A DNA stretch of 64,000 bases from Ascarosepion bandense (lineage: Eukaryota > Mollusca > Cephalopoda > Sepiida > Sepiidae), in the NCBI GenBank assembly GCA_037127315.1, contig JBBBDQ010000332.1, positions 1,927,501-1,991,500 on the forward strand, read 5' to 3'. Positions 1 to 10,109 of the stretch are shown here, one piece after another; positions within the stretch are counted from its first letter, which is position 1, and each line of letters begins with the position of its first letter. The position numbers were made by a program, and so were the translations under genes. The notes below the pieces were generated by a model. The model did not search any database. It was given only the letters and a program-made list of their open reading frames with translations, and was not told where the DNA came from.

Positions 1-217
1 TTCCAGGCCCATGAGAAGTTCGCCGAAATCGTTCAGATGTGCAGACCTTTTGTACATTTGTTTGCTTTTTTCTCTCTTCCCCTCTATCCGTTCTGTGAGC
101 ATCAGGTTCTCCAAACCCCCCTTCCTCAAAAACGTCAGCTGTCTTTTCCTGATGTTAAGTATCAGTTTTCTTCTTGTGTCCATCCTCATGCAAAACCACG
201 TCGTTACTCGGATATAT
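1..217 (-). mobile_element. RTE-like LINE (family L-A), 3' coding fragment
   Basis: On the minus strand this stretch encodes a diverged version of the C-terminal segment seen best at 41784-42410, including residues equivalent to RKRQL and GLENL. It is the downstream part of the same L-A copy that resumes at 478. The reading frame is broken. Family knowledge: this region lies after the reverse transcriptase core of endonuclease/RT-type non-LTR retrotransposons. A pseudogene fragment, not a host gene. Confidence 0.6.
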
Positions 218-477
218 TAAGTGGACATTCATACACGCCTACATTAAAAAGCAATAAAAAGAAATCAAACACCTGCCCAATTAAAAAGAAAATCAACCAA
301 CCGCAAATAATATTACATTAAAAAGAAATCAGCACAACAAAAGCAATCATAACAATTAACCAGCGGCACAGCACTCTCACAACAAAGTATCTAATTACAC
401 CATCCATATAAATAAGAAAAGAAATGGGAACACAACAGCAGATCGTAAATGTAGCCGGGACGAGTGACAAAACCATA
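218..477. other. AT-rich insertion inside the LINE, unassigned
   Basis: About 260-300 bases of A-rich sequence separate two collinear parts of the L-A LINE. The word GTGTCCAT occurs at both borders (about 177-184 and 480-487), which could be an 8-bp target duplication as hAT elements make. The supposed ends are only loosely inverted, so the class is uncertain. No coding potential seen. Confidence 0.3.
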
Positions 478-827
478 GAGTGTCCATGTTCTCAGCATCC
501 TTCTGTATAACCACATTTCTGTTGCTTAAAGTCTTTACTTCATCTTTGACGAGATTATCCAGCATTCACTGCCATATTAAAGGAGAGACATCACATGACA
601 AACTATTCTCTTCTTTGTCTCTCAATACTCTATTCTTTCTGGAATACATCCTTGACCATGCCAATACACCTTAGGATCTCTGTGTCGCACTTTCCGTCCG
701 TTATGACACTTTTCAAGTATTAAGATTTCTGCAGCTGCTTGATTTTAGTATCCCCCACCTGTATTTGGCATTTTGGGCTGCTCTTTTTGCTGATGACCAT
801 GCATTCGGTTTTCTTGTAGTTTATATG
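478..827 (-). mobile_element. RTE-like LINE (L-A), RT C-terminal fragment
   Basis: The minus strand encodes, in broken frames, the segment running from KKTECMVISKK through a GDTKIKQ-like stretch to GKCDTEI and GM(A/V)KD, matching the better preserved copy at 41784-42427. These follow the catalytic domain of the reverse transcriptase. The LINE continues at 1431-1703 with the RT core itself; the two halves are separated by the tRNA-like array at 828-1415. Confidence 0.65.
813..827. repeat. left target-site duplication of the tRNA-like array
   Basis: CTTGTAGTTTATATG here and CTTGTAAGTTATATG at 1416-1430 match at 13 of 15 positions and lie exactly at the two borders of the array. Removing the array and one copy restores a continuous LINE reading segment. 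Confidence 0.6.
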
Positions 828-1415
828 GTGATTTTCTAAGCGCAGCTTAAATATGACACAACGCCGAATGGGACACCCAGTGAGGATCGAACTCACTACT
901 CAATTGTAATGGGTCTAGCGAGACAAGCTTGCTAACCATTGCACCACCTGGAGGTGCCTCAAATGAATTGATACGGTGATTTTCTAAGCGCAGCTTATAT
1001 GTGGCACAAGGCTGAAAGTATGGAACACCCAGTGAGGATCGAACTCAATACTCAACTGAAATGGGTCTAGCGAGACAAGCTTGCTAACCATTGCACCACC
1101 TGGAGGTGCCCCAAATGAATTGATACGGTGATTTTCTAAGCGCAGCTTATATGTGGCACAAGGATGACAGTATGGAACACCTAGTGAGAATCGAACTCAC
1201 TACTCAATTCTAATGGGTCTAGCGAGACAAGCTTGTTTGCTATTAGACCACCTCGAGGTGCCCCAAATGAATTGATACGGTGATTTTCTAATCTCAGCTT
1301 AGATGTGGCACAAGGCCGAAAGTAAGGGACACCCAGTGAGGATCGAACTCACTACTCAATTGTAATGATTCTAGCGAGACACGCTTGCTAACCATTACAC
1401 CACCTTGAGGTACCC
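828..1415 (-). mobile_element. four-unit tandem array of tRNA-like SINE monomers
   Basis: Four head-to-tail units with a period of 148, 152 and 152 bases (start words near 828, 976, 1128, 1280). Read on the minus strand each unit opens with an A-box-like TGGTGCAATGG and a B-box-like GAGTTCGATCC about 45 bases later, as in tRNA genes and tRNA-derived SINEs, and ends with a GCGCTTAGAAAATC motif. The units differ by scattered substitutions, and the one nearest 1280-1415 is the most diverged. Flanked by a 13/15 duplication, so the array or its founder arrived by target-primed insertion into the LINE. Individual units could alternatively be regarded as tRNA pseudogenes. Inferred to use RNA polymerase III internal promoters. 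Confidence 0.7.
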
Positions 1416-1430
1416 CTTGTAAGTTATATG

Positions 1431-1703
1431 AAGTTTTTTTCTTTCCGCTTTCTTTAACTATTTCTTGTAGGTGGTCCTGTAGTTTCTATTTTTTTTTTTT
1501 TTTTTTGCATCTTCTATCGGCACTGCATATTCTGCGTAGTTTATATTGTTCAGACTGCGGCCGCTAATGACAAATCTTGGCGATTCTTATAAAGCTCTTA
1601 GAATTGTCTGGCTGTATAGGTTTATTAGATCTGGTGAGACGACACATCCTTGTCTTACACCCCTTTCTATCTTTATGTTATCAGCTGAACTTGTTTCTAC
1701 TAA
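1431..1703 (-). mobile_element. RTE-like LINE (L-A), reverse transcriptase core fragment
   Basis: Minus-strand translation gives IERGVRQGCVVSPDLIN, the typical RT motif B region, followed downstream by SLNNINYAEY where intact copies have a YADD-type catalytic box; here the second catalytic Asp is lost. It reads on toward KKTEC in the part at 478-827. It is bounded on the right by the 5S-derived sequence at 1704. A dead copy. Confidence 0.65.
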
Positions 1704-1822
1704 GCTTATCGCATATGACGTTGAATACACCGGTTCTCGTTCGATCACCGAAGTTAAGCAACGTTGAGCCATGTCAGTACTTAGATGGGTGACCACTTGG
1801 GAATACCAAGCGCTGTAAGCGT
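1704..1822 (+). pseudogene. 5S rRNA-derived sequence (5S pseudogene or SINE3-type head)
   Basis: The stretch contains the hallmark 5S internal control region: GATCACCGAAGTTAAGCAAC, then GTACTTAGATGGGTGACC and GGGAATACCAAGCGCTGTAAGC. It resembles animal 5S rRNA along its length but is mutated in the first 20 bases. It abuts a LINE on the left and a tRNA-SINE on the right, so it is a dispersed copy, not a 5S array. A second, cleaner copy on the minus strand at 34624-34741 has SINE-like downstream sequence. Confidence 0.7.
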
Positions 1823-1828
1823 TCAGTG

Positions 1829-2000
1829 ATGGATGTGCGTTGTGGTGGAGTGGATATCGGCTTGGAAAGAGAAATCGGTGAGCCGAATTCGAATTCCAGT
1901 TGAGTACCCTGCATTCTCTCCAGCACTGGTACCCTAGGGAAAGGTATTAATCCGTAACTTTCCTCCAGTTATTGGTTGAATAACAGGATGGGGCCTGGAG
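1829..2000 (+). mobile_element. tRNA-derived SINE (family SINE-A), 3'-truncated
   Basis: Begins with the head GTGCGTTGTGGTGGAGTGGA (A-box-like) followed by a B-box-like GAATTCGAATTCC, then the family body (AAAGGTATTAATCCG). The full family also appears near 58684-58990 and 62966-63268. The 3' part with the CATGTCTC hairpin is missing. Confidence 0.65.
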
Positions 2001-3300
2001 GCAACCCATTTGGTGTTGGTGTCACAATGAAAACACCCTTGGTAGCCCTGGTGTAACATCAAGTATTCAGCTATTTGACAAGATTATGAGTTTCGCTGCA
2101 AATTACGCCAGGGTTCCCAATGCACAGGGGATACTGGAAGGATTTATTGACCGAATAATTGCCTTGACTGTCGGGTGAAATTTCTGAAATCCTTCTCTTC
2201 AAACGGCTTTTCAGAAAATTATATTTCTGACATCCACTCTTATCGCTCGTTCTTGTGTTATATACCCCAGTCGTGTTTGGTACATACTGATGCTACTGCT
2301 TCTGTTGGAACAACACACGCCTTGGGAGATATGCGATAACAACCAACACGTATACGTAAAAATATTAACTTATATTTTTATTTTCTACGCTGATAAATGT
2401 GTGTAGAGGAGTGGTCAGAGTTAAGCAGTCACGCATAGGTGGGAATCAGTCACTGGGCTCGTCTTTCGATCTCAAATGCTGCCTGACTCCTTCTACAACT
2501 CAACTGTCTTCCAGTCCATATATCGGGAATCTCGTTTTGAACAGGTCATGTTCCAGGCATGTTGTTTACAAAGCAATTTCGAGTCTTAAGATTATCTGAT
2601 CTTAGATACACTGGTTATCAAAACACAACACACAATTACATTTCTTAAATTTTCAAAACAATATTTATTACCAAAACAAAGTTTATTTTCTTTTGTCAGT
2701 CAGCTTGCAGTTTTTGCTGGTTCATAAAAATACATCTCTACGCGAATTTACGTTAAGATAATATATAACTCTAGTATTGATAGATGTTTTATTCCTAATC
2801 TTTTGTTTAAAGTCGTGTGTAAAGTTAACATAAAGTTAACGTTGTTATTTTCTCTTCAATTTGCTCGTGTTATCTATTCTAGCTTTATCTATTCTCAACT
2901 GATGTAGTCTCCTTTGTTTGGCACTGTTCTTTCTTTGTGGTTTTTTCGGGCCAGTTCGTGGGTTTCGAATGATATTGGCCTTCAATAACCCTAGGGTTTA
3001 ATATCTTACGAGCATTTTTAATAATTGATCAGAGAAAACAGTTCAATATAACTGATATAGTTTGGTGGACACACGTGTTTCCCTAGACCTTCTTTTAAAC
3101 AATGTCTATTACATTTATGGACCTGTGCATTTTAGAATTTAAAAAGAGAAAAATAGTCTTCTCTACCCACCCCACCCGTAAGTGGTCCAAATTATGTTCC
3201 TTTTTTAAGGGGGAAAATCCACCGTTATATATGGTATATTTTTGACTACTCAAACACAAACTCATAAATCAACAAGATCCAATTCCCCTTAATTCCATAT
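2001..3300. other. unassigned AT-rich region
   Basis: No reading frame, RNA gene or repeat that I can name. It has scattered AT-rich tracts and one segment (about 2400-2600) of more balanced composition. It may hold decayed transposon sequence. Confidence 0.4.
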
Positions 3301-3301
3301 G

Positions 3302-3560
3302 TCAATCAGCCATTTAAGTGTCGTACGTGATACAAGTTTGAGCGATCCTATCTCTTTCGAGACACGACTGACTAAGCAGGTGATTTTCCCGCAGTAGGTT
3401 GCCATTTCTTCCTGCAGTAGACTGTTTACCAACCATGGCTATAGAGCCCAAAGTACTCTACTATTCGGTTAATTGATGGAGGGAGAAGAGATGGATTAAT
3501 ACCTTTCACAAGTGTATTTGTACATAAACGAATGAAACGAATCCCATGTGCGCATTCCTT
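3302..3560 (-). mobile_element. tRNA-derived SINE (SINE-A), diverged copy
   Basis: Minus-strand copy with recognisable family landmarks: the end region near 3309-3400 with an eroded hairpin (CTCTTTCGAGACACGACTGACT), a CCCGCAGTAGGTTGCCAT word, and GGATTAATACCTTTCACAAG. The tRNA head is lost or unrecognisable. Older than the copy at 62966. Confidence 0.55.
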
Positions 3561-4589
3561 AAAAGGGTAGCTGAATCTTGCTGGGATATGAAGCTCTCTG
3601 CGACCGAGCGATTTAAAACACGTCGTATCAGATGGTGTTTTTCCCTTAAAAAAGTGGATGTAGGTTCGAACCACGCATTGCTGGCATTTTCTTATCAAAA
3701 CTCTTGAATGTACAGATCGAGTGTTGGAATTCACACTGTTTAAAAAATATGGCGTGTAATGACACACCGTTTTATCTCCAAATAGGAGTAGATAGTTTTG
3801 GTTATTGTTCGGTTGACACTTCCTACCGGATTTTTTTTTTGTTTATTTTTTTATTGTTGTTTTTTTTTATTTTTTTTATTTTTTTTTAGTTTTGGGTTTC
3901 CAATCTCTTCTATATTCTACTTCATCTCTGTACTTTTAACGCCTCCGACGGAGCTCTGAAATTTACACTATGATTATGTTTCAGGTTAATTATAAAGTCT
4001 TTGATTTCAGTTTCACTTACTGTAGCTTTCCTAAATCTTATATCCGTAAACACTTTGCTTGGAGTGAATTGATTAAATATATATAAGAAACATTCTGATC
4101 TAAAACGCCATAATTCTATACAAATCACAATATCAGAAACATCTCATGATTTGAGAGGCACTATATATAAAACATTTCACTCCTACCATAAACCTTACAT
4201 TATTTAACAGTGAGAATAAAATATTAAAAGCTTCTTTTTTTTTTGTTTTTAACAGAAAAAAATGCTCACGCGAATTTCAGTTGTGTGGTATGTGAGTGCT
4301 TGGAATGAACGCTCCTAAAAAAAATCAATACAAAATAAATTACTACGTAACAATTCAAAACATGGGAGAAAATAACATCCGCAAAGACATAAGCAACCTA
4401 TGAAAATTGCTAGAATAGTGGGCGAAAGCGCTTGGGATGCTAAAAATTATGGAAAATTTGTATATTCTTTATCAGCAACAAAACAGGAACAATATTAAGA
4501 CGCTAGAAAAACTTTAAAGATATTTAATTAAATCTTCCTAGTCGGGTGTATTTAATGACATGTATATATATACATGAGTGTGTGTGCGT
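3561..4589. other. unassigned AT-rich region
   Basis: Contains a long T-rich run at about 3830-3890 and otherwise featureless AT-rich DNA. The open frames are low-complexity or out-of-frame artefacts. Confidence 0.4.
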
Positions 4590-4617
4590 GTATATATATA
4601 TATATATATATATATAC
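4590..4617. repeat. (TA)n microsatellite
   Basis: Uninterrupted TA dinucleotides immediately next to the terminal sequence of the Tc1-like relic that follows. Confidence 0.9.
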
Positions 4618-5282
4618 TACCGACAGTAAGTTTCGGGCCACTTAGATTTATTCTCCAAGAGAAAGAAATAACAAATTTTATGTCTTACAAGAATGAATAT
4701 AGATATATTTAATTGTTGCACACAATTGTACAATAATTAAAACCAAAATTAACATAGAGTAATTTCAAATTTAACTAAAGTTAATTCATATTTTCTTTTC
4801 ATCAAAGAAACCACCACGAGCCTTTATTAATGCAGAGAAAATCCTTGGCATTCTTTCTAATAACTTACAAAAATAGGTTGGTGAAAGTGATTTCCAAGCA
4901 ACTTGCAAGCATTTAAACAACATTTGTTTATTTTTAGGAAGTTCATTTCGAACTGTACGGTCAATTTCATCCCTTATTCTCCTTCTTTAGTAGTGATTTC
5001 TTAACCACAGCCTTTAAGCCCAGCAGAATGAAGTAGTAACAGATACTTGATGTTGCCGAGCAGAATTCATTTCAATTGTTAATTCCGGAGCGGTTTTCCT
5101 TCTATTCCTCTTGCTAGATATGATCAAATGCCTATCCTCTACAATACATGTTACTCTGGGCCTACCAGATCTTTTTCTGTCATTATTAACTCAGTTTCTT
5201 GAAGTCGTTGAAGGCAATAATGCACGCCATTTTTTGATAGTCTAAATCTTTTAGCGATAACACGTTCAGACTATCCTTTCTC
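4618..5282 (-). pseudogene. Tc1-like transposase relic, N- and C-terminal parts only
   Basis: Minus-strand translation gives, near 5050-5200, the DNA-binding region RKRSGRPRV...NRRKTAPELT typical of Tc1-family transposases, and near 4790-4900 the C-terminal signature LLERMPRIFSALIKARGG. The catalytic core between them is missing. Sequence at 4620-4645 resembles the terminal repeat end. In-frame stops are present. Inactive. Confidence 0.6.
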
Positions 5283-5439
5283 ATGACGGTTGAACTCTCT
5301 AGAGAGGAAAAATTTAAAACAGCTACCATACCTGCGATTTACGCATTACTCCTCAGTAATGAACTAAGTTCTCTCGGTGTCTGGGGTGTGTATACACCGC
5401 ATATATATGACACACTAAAATTTCCCCACTCTTATCCAC

Positions 5440-6135
5440 GCCCCCATGGCTTAGGGAGTATGGACATGTTTGGACTGACGTACAATGAGATACAGTTCAT
5501 TTCAGTGACGAGTCCAAGTTTACTATATTTGGTTCTGAGGGCAAAACTTACGTACGCCGTAGAACAGGTTAATGGCTGTCTTCTCAATGTGTCAAGAAAA
5601 CCATTAAGTTTGGTGGCGGTAGTGTGATGGTGCCCGGAATAATTTCATCTGCAATAGTTGGCCCTATCATCCGCGTACATGGCAATATAAATGCTGAGAT
5701 TTACAAAAGGCTTCTTCAGCAACATGTGGTACCAAGATTACAACATAATCTTTATGAATCTCCTATTTTCATGCAGGACAATGCACCTTGCCACAAGGCT
5801 CAGAATGTTATGGCTTTATATGAAGAAAAAGGAATTGCCCTAATGAGGTAGCCAACCCAGAGCCCCGACCTGAACCCATTAAGAAATGTTTGGAAAATAA
5901 TTGGAGAAAGGGCTCAGAAAGAAACCCGAAAAACTAGGGTTACCTATGGGAGTTACTGAAAGATGAATGGGATGGAATTACTGCTATTCTTGCAAGAAAT
6001 CAATTAGATCCTGTGGTCGACGATGCAGAGTAGTCAGTGAAAATAAGAAGATGTTTACCAAATATTAAATTTTCTTGATATTTTATTCACAAACAAATAT
6101 TAACAAGATCGTTCTTGAACTTTTGTCCAGTAGCT
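5440..6135 (+). pseudogene. Tc1/mariner-family transposase relic, catalytic part
   Basis: Plus-strand frames contain FSDESKF at about 5500 (first catalytic Asp), MQDNAPCHKAQNV in the frame starting at 5624 (second Asp), and QSPDLNPLRNVW near 5860-5890. In this family the last motif normally reads NPIEN; the third catalytic residue is Arg here, so the enzyme would be dead even without the stop at about 5849. The C-terminal ENKKMFTKY-like end and a terminal-repeat-like sequence follow near 6040-6135. The N-terminal DNA-binding domain is absent. Confidence 0.65.
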
Positions 6136-6431
6136 TATTTCCTTTGTTCCGTTTTATAATATTTCTCTAAAAAGAAAAGACGTCCTACTTATCCCAAACC
6201 CGCAAAACCTTACAGCCAACACTTTTCAAGGGCTTTGTTGGCAAAATTATGAATAGGGCTAGAACGAAGACAATATCAAAAGGGGAAATTACTCACAGTA
6301 TTGGGAGAAATAATATTTATGCTTTATACCCTAATCTTTTTTCGGTAAAAATTTCATTGCTAATCATGCATTGCTTTTTAAGTAATATACATATTTATGT
6401 CTGATGTTTCCGTTCCTTATATTATGGCCGC

Positions 6432-6434
<3 letters not shown>

Positions 6435-6472
<38 letters not shown>
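6435..6472. repeat. (TA)n microsatellite
   Basis: About 38 bases of uninterrupted TA. Confidence 0.9.
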
Positions 6473-6473
<1 letters not shown>

Positions 6474-6719
6474 CCTTTGTGTTAAGTTCTATTTGATATG
6501 GTAAAAATGTTGATTTTCTTCTTCAGTATGGCAATTATCGCAACTATGAATATCCATCCCGTCAGTCTACCCACATCAGTATTTGACCTCTCGAGAAAAA
6601 ATATGAATCCTGTCTTCTATTGATAAATTTTACATATCAGTACTTATATGCACGCAGATCATAATCTAAGAAGACATTAAATGCATTATTCTTTTTCTTC
6701 ATTGTGCCGTGAAATTTTA

Positions 6720-6960
6720 GGACGCAGGTGATCATGGTTCTTCACATGTTCCATAGTTCTTCATATATCTTGCCTTTTTGCTGCGTCTTGTAAAGCTTGT
6801 TTCGCCATCCCTTTACTCAAGTTCATTATGTTAGGTTATGCGTTGATTTTCTCTGTTAGTCTTGCCTTCAATTTATCCTGTGAGTGTCAGATTTTACAAG
6901 CCCTCTTTCCCCATTATGTGACCTAGAAATTTAAACTTTCTTTTCTAGGTGTTAAGTATT
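6720..6960 (-). mobile_element. decayed L-A LINE fragment
   Basis: Minus-strand words such as those for the C-terminal GLVKSDTHRI region and the gap spacing match the L-A copies at 34950 and 41766, but at low identity. Old relic. Confidence 0.4.
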
Positions 6961-6964
6961 CTAC

Positions 6965-7450
6965 TTTTCTACGTGTTAAGTATCATATATAACTAAACTT
7001 ATTTATAAATGGAACTTTGTCTCTGTGTGTGTGTATCCGTTACCTATAGACTCCGAAACAGCTGAACCGATTTTCTAGAACATTTACACAGGTTTTGTGT
7101 CGAGGTACCCCCGATAAATATCGAAAATCGATAATCGAAAAAATCGGGTTACAATATCAAATTTGATACACTCATAGACAAAGACATAAGAAACGATATT
7201 CAGAAGTTTCAAGGTTGCAGTTCTTACAATAGTGCAGAAAATTGATAATATATATAGATAAAAGGCAAGATGTTTGTGTATGTGTGTGTGTGTGTGTTTA
7301 TCTGTCTGTATGTCCTTTATACAAACCCACAATTTTTATGCAATTCTCATCAAACTTCAAAAATATTATTTAGGCTGAGTCTGAGCTCCAGGACCATGGA
7401 TTAGTTTTAAAGCTTTCATTACACCCGAGCAACGCCGGGCTATACTGCTA
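6965..7450 (-). repeat. dispersed repeat with GC-rich terminal hairpin, ending in (TA)n
   Basis: Same family as 53955-54675 in opposite orientation. Shared landmarks are the CGAAAATCGATAATCGAAAA block, a CTCCGAAACAGCTGAACCGA block, and the terminal CGAGCAACGCCGGGCTATAC followed by CTGCTAG and a TA array. The terminus can fold as CCCGG/CCGGG-type hairpin. No protein code seen. The class is unknown; it behaves like a non-autonomous element or a LINE 3' end. Confidence 0.55.

Positions 7451-7504
<54 letters not shown>
7451..7504. repeat. (TA)n microsatellite
   Basis: Long TA tract directly abutting the hairpin terminus of the preceding repeat. Confidence 0.9.
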
Positions 7505-7507
<3 letters not shown>

Positions 7508-7602
7508 CCGAGTGAATAGGGAACGAAGAAAAAATAATTTTTACAACGTCCAATTCATTTAAAATAGTGCTCGATATATAATGCATAGAGCCGTGAATAT
7601 TT

Positions 7603-7698
7603 ATTCTAAATTATATTTTAGAACATGTAAAATTTTTTTTTCTTTGTAGTGGATATATAAAAAAAAATTGTACATGTTCTAAAATATAATTTAGAATT
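7603..7698. repeat. inverted repeat, hairpin with ~30-bp arms
   Basis: TAAATTATATTTTAGAACAT near 7610 is repeated in inverted orientation near 7670-7695, with a T/A-rich spacer. Compatible with a very short foldback element. No coding content. Confidence 0.6.
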
Positions 7699-8008
7699 CA
7701 GATACTTTAATCCAAGTGAAAAAAGCAGTCTGTTAATTTTTAAGTTACAATTCTGTTTTCTTTTTTTGTGAACCCAGACGATGTCAATTTTTTCTTTTCT
7801 TGTTTATTTGTTTTTATTTTGTTTTTTGTTTTATCTTTTTCTTTCTTTTTCTTTTTTATTTTCTTTTTTAATTTCTTTGCAAATCTATTTAAAAAGGAAA
7901 ATTAGACTGATTTTTTTCTGAAAAGATTTTTTGGTTGCTGAGGTGATGTGTTATCCCCGTGGGGATTTTCACATCGAAATGGTCATTCAACATCATTGAA
8001 TTAATACA

Positions 8009-8017
<9 letters not shown>

Positions 8018-8056
<39 letters not shown>
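8018..8056. repeat. (TA)n microsatellite
   Basis: TA tract at the border of the R-X repeat. Confidence 0.9.
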
Positions 8057-8560
8057 CTGGTTACATTTTTCTTTTTTAAAAAATATACTGTTTGTCATAT
8101 ATGTTTAAAAAATGTCTTGCTGATATTATTTTTTCCTTAAAAATATATTGTTGATAATATTTTTCTTAAAATATTTCTTGCTGGTAATGTCAATTTCCTT
8201 CAGAAACGTATAGCTGGTAATATTTTTAACTCTTATCTCATTTTCGTAAAAGATATATTACTGGTAATATTTTTCTCAAAAATATATAACCGACGATAAA
8301 TCTTTCTTAAAAACATATATTAACACAATTTTTCCTTCTTCAAAAATGTACTGCTAACAATATTTTCTTTTCCAAAAAAGTATTTTAAAAGTATTTTAAC
8401 TGTAAAAGTCTATTTTTTATGCCTTCATAGTGTTTTGACTTTGGTTAACTATTTGCCCATAAGTTGAAACCTAAGAGGTGATACCACCCCAGGTTAGGGT
8501 GCACCTGGTTTCAACAGCAATTAAGAGGGAGTTCTACGCTGCTCAAAAAATACATGTAGC
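8057..8560 (-). repeat. dispersed repeat R-X with ~40-bp internal periodicity
   Basis: Related to 42425-42950 and 61585-62150 in opposite orientation. A block reading CATAGTGTTTTGAC then GGTTAACTATTTGCCCATA and a CACCTGGTTTCAACAGCAATTAAGAGG block is shared. Between 8060 and 8400 a degenerate unit with TTGCTGGTAATATTTTTCTT repeats roughly every 40 bases. No coding potential. Confidence 0.55.
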
Positions 8561-8604
8561 TTATCGTCATACCCAGGACCCGGATGTACTTTATTGTTAT
8601 AACA

Positions 8605-8755
8605 GCCAGTTAAGTGCAATACGTGATACACGCTTTGGGCGATCATGTCTCGAAAGAAACATGAATGACTGTGCAGAAGATTATCCTGCAGTAAGTTGTC
8701 ATTGCTTTCTGCAGTAGACTAGTTGCCAGCCAAGGCTATAGATCCCAATCTGTCC
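8605..8755 (-). mobile_element. tRNA-derived SINE (SINE-A), 3' part, interrupted by gypsy element
   Basis: Carries the family 3' region (TACGTGATACACGCTTTGGGCGATCATG, hairpin with one arm mutated, CTGCAGTAGACTAGTTGCC, CAAGGCTATAGATCCCAATC). It stops at TGTCC, where the LTR element is inserted, and resumes at 13353 after the duplicated TGTCC. Confidence 0.8.
8751..8755. repeat. 5-bp target-site duplication, left
   Basis: TGTCC here and at 13353-13357. Both flank the LTR element exactly and belong to the SINE consensus word CCCAATCTGTCC. Confidence 0.9.
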
Positions 8756-8909
8756 TGTTGCATGAGGAACTAAACAAGGGCTTTCACCGTTTAGAGTTAA
8801 GGCCCTTGGTGCTACTTTTTTAGTTACTTGATAATAAAGACGCTGTCATGTAGAAGCATAGTTGTCGTTGTGTTGTGTTTAATCCGTGGGCATCCGAAGA
8901 AATGACACA
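8756..8909 (+). repeat. 5' LTR of Ty3/gypsy element
   Basis: A 154-base LTR beginning TGTTGC and ending GACACA (TG...CA). It differs from the 3' LTR (13199-13352) at only three positions that I can see (GGTGC/GGCGC, TTACTTG/TTAGTTG, GGGCAT/GGGTAT), so about 2 percent. AATAAA lies inside. Very short for a gypsy LTR. Confidence 0.92.
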
Positions 8910-8928
8910 TGGTGGCAGCGGTGGGATT
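8910..8928 (+). promoter_or_regulatory. primer binding site, tRNA-Leu type
   Basis: TGGTGGCAGCGGTGGGATT follows the 5' LTR without a gap. Its complement is the 3' end expected of an animal tRNA-Leu of the AAG/UAG type (AATCCCACCGCTGCCA plus CCA), a 19-base match from memory of that tRNA family. It would prime minus-strand cDNA. Confidence 0.85.
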
Positions 8929-9055
8929 AAAGGATGTCCATTAAAAAAAGGAAAAAACAAAACTGGAAAGGTAGCAGCTAAAGAAGGAAAACAGAACAGA
9001 TAAGTAACGTTTAATTGCTTGTTTAAATTCGTACGTACCTCACGTGAAAAAAAAA

Positions 9056-9800
9056 ATGTCGGAAGTGGGCATGGATGAAGTAAACAGACCAGTAGCTGGC
9101 ATAAGACCACCATCCCTATGTATGGAGGATAATTTGTCAGCAAACTGGAAGTTATTTAAACTGAAATGGCATAACTATGCAATTATTACGTATTTGACGA
9201 GGTAGTCAGTACAATATCAAACGGCACTTTTGCTTCACACGTTGGGAGACGAAGCAATAAAAGTGTATTACGGTTTTCAGTTTTCAACGCCCGAAGATGA
9301 AAGAACGCGCACCGAAATTATTCAGGCGTTTGATAAATATGCTATAGGGGAAACAAATGAAACCGACGAGCGGTACGTTTTTCACACGAGGAAGCAAGGA
9401 GAATCAGAGACCGTGGAATTATTTATTACGGCGCTTCGGACGTTGGTAAAAACGTGCAATTTTTGTGACAATTGCGTTTCCTCGGTACTCAGAGACCAAG
9501 TAGTGCTGGGAATAAATAACCCCCAGACACAAGCCGACTTATTAAAAATAAGACAGATTTGCAACGATGCATTGACATTTGTAAGCTGTCTGAAAATGCT
9601 ACTCTACAATCTAGAATCCTAAGGCCCGAGGGGGTGAACAGAGTGGATCTCAAACCCAAGAAAAAGACTTGGCAAAAACTGAGAGTGCAGGGGATTCGCA
9701 TTACAACATGGACCGAGTAAAGAGTTATGTCCGGCATTTGGCAAGACATGCTATAACTGTAACAGGAAAAATCACTTTGCTGTTAAATGCAGATTATCAC
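9056..9800 (+). pseudogene. gypsy gag, disrupted
   Basis: An ATG at 9056 opens a frame that meets TAG at 9203-9205 and continues in the same frame as the 9230-9622 segment, where it stops with TAA at 9620. Frameshifts follow. A CCHC zinc knuckle (CYNCNRKNHFAVKC; spacing C-2-C-4-H-4-C) is encoded at 9749-9790, the nucleic-acid-binding end of a retrotransposon nucleocapsid. The capsid-like part contains EAIKVYYGFQF and a Lys/Thr-rich region. Non-functional here. Confidence 0.8.
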
Positions 9801-9889
9801 TGAAAAAGAAGATTCAGACTGTCAAAACACAACAATATGACCATGAAAACGACAGTAGTAGTTGTTCAGACTATGGACAGGTAGACAGC

Positions 9890-10108
9890 GTGACAATTAA
9901 AGAAAGGGTGAATTCTGAGAGTCAGGAGGGAGTGATAAAAGCGGAAATGATGGTGAAAGGAAAGCTAATTATTTTTCAACTCGACAGTGGAGCGTCAGTA
10001 AACATACTGAATGAGAAGCACGTGAAGGGGAAAACACTTGAGCATTCAAATAAGACTCTGGTCATGTGGAATGGAGCAGAAGTGAAGCCATTGGAAGTGT
10101 CGAGTTAG
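9890..10108 (+). pseudogene. gypsy aspartic protease segment
   Basis: A frame of 72 codons with FQLDSGASVNIL, the retroviral-type aspartic protease active site D-S/T-G-A (Asp codon at 9983-9985). The enzyme normally dimerises and cuts the polyprotein. It ends at TAG 10106-10108, and the rest of the protease and RT is in another frame from 10110. Confidence 0.82.
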
Positions 10109-10109
10109 A

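Noticed and set aside
838..1416. CRISPR-like array
   Set aside because: Regular 150-base spacing, but the whole unit repeats with tRNA promoter motifs; there are no unique spacers, and the genome is eukaryotic.
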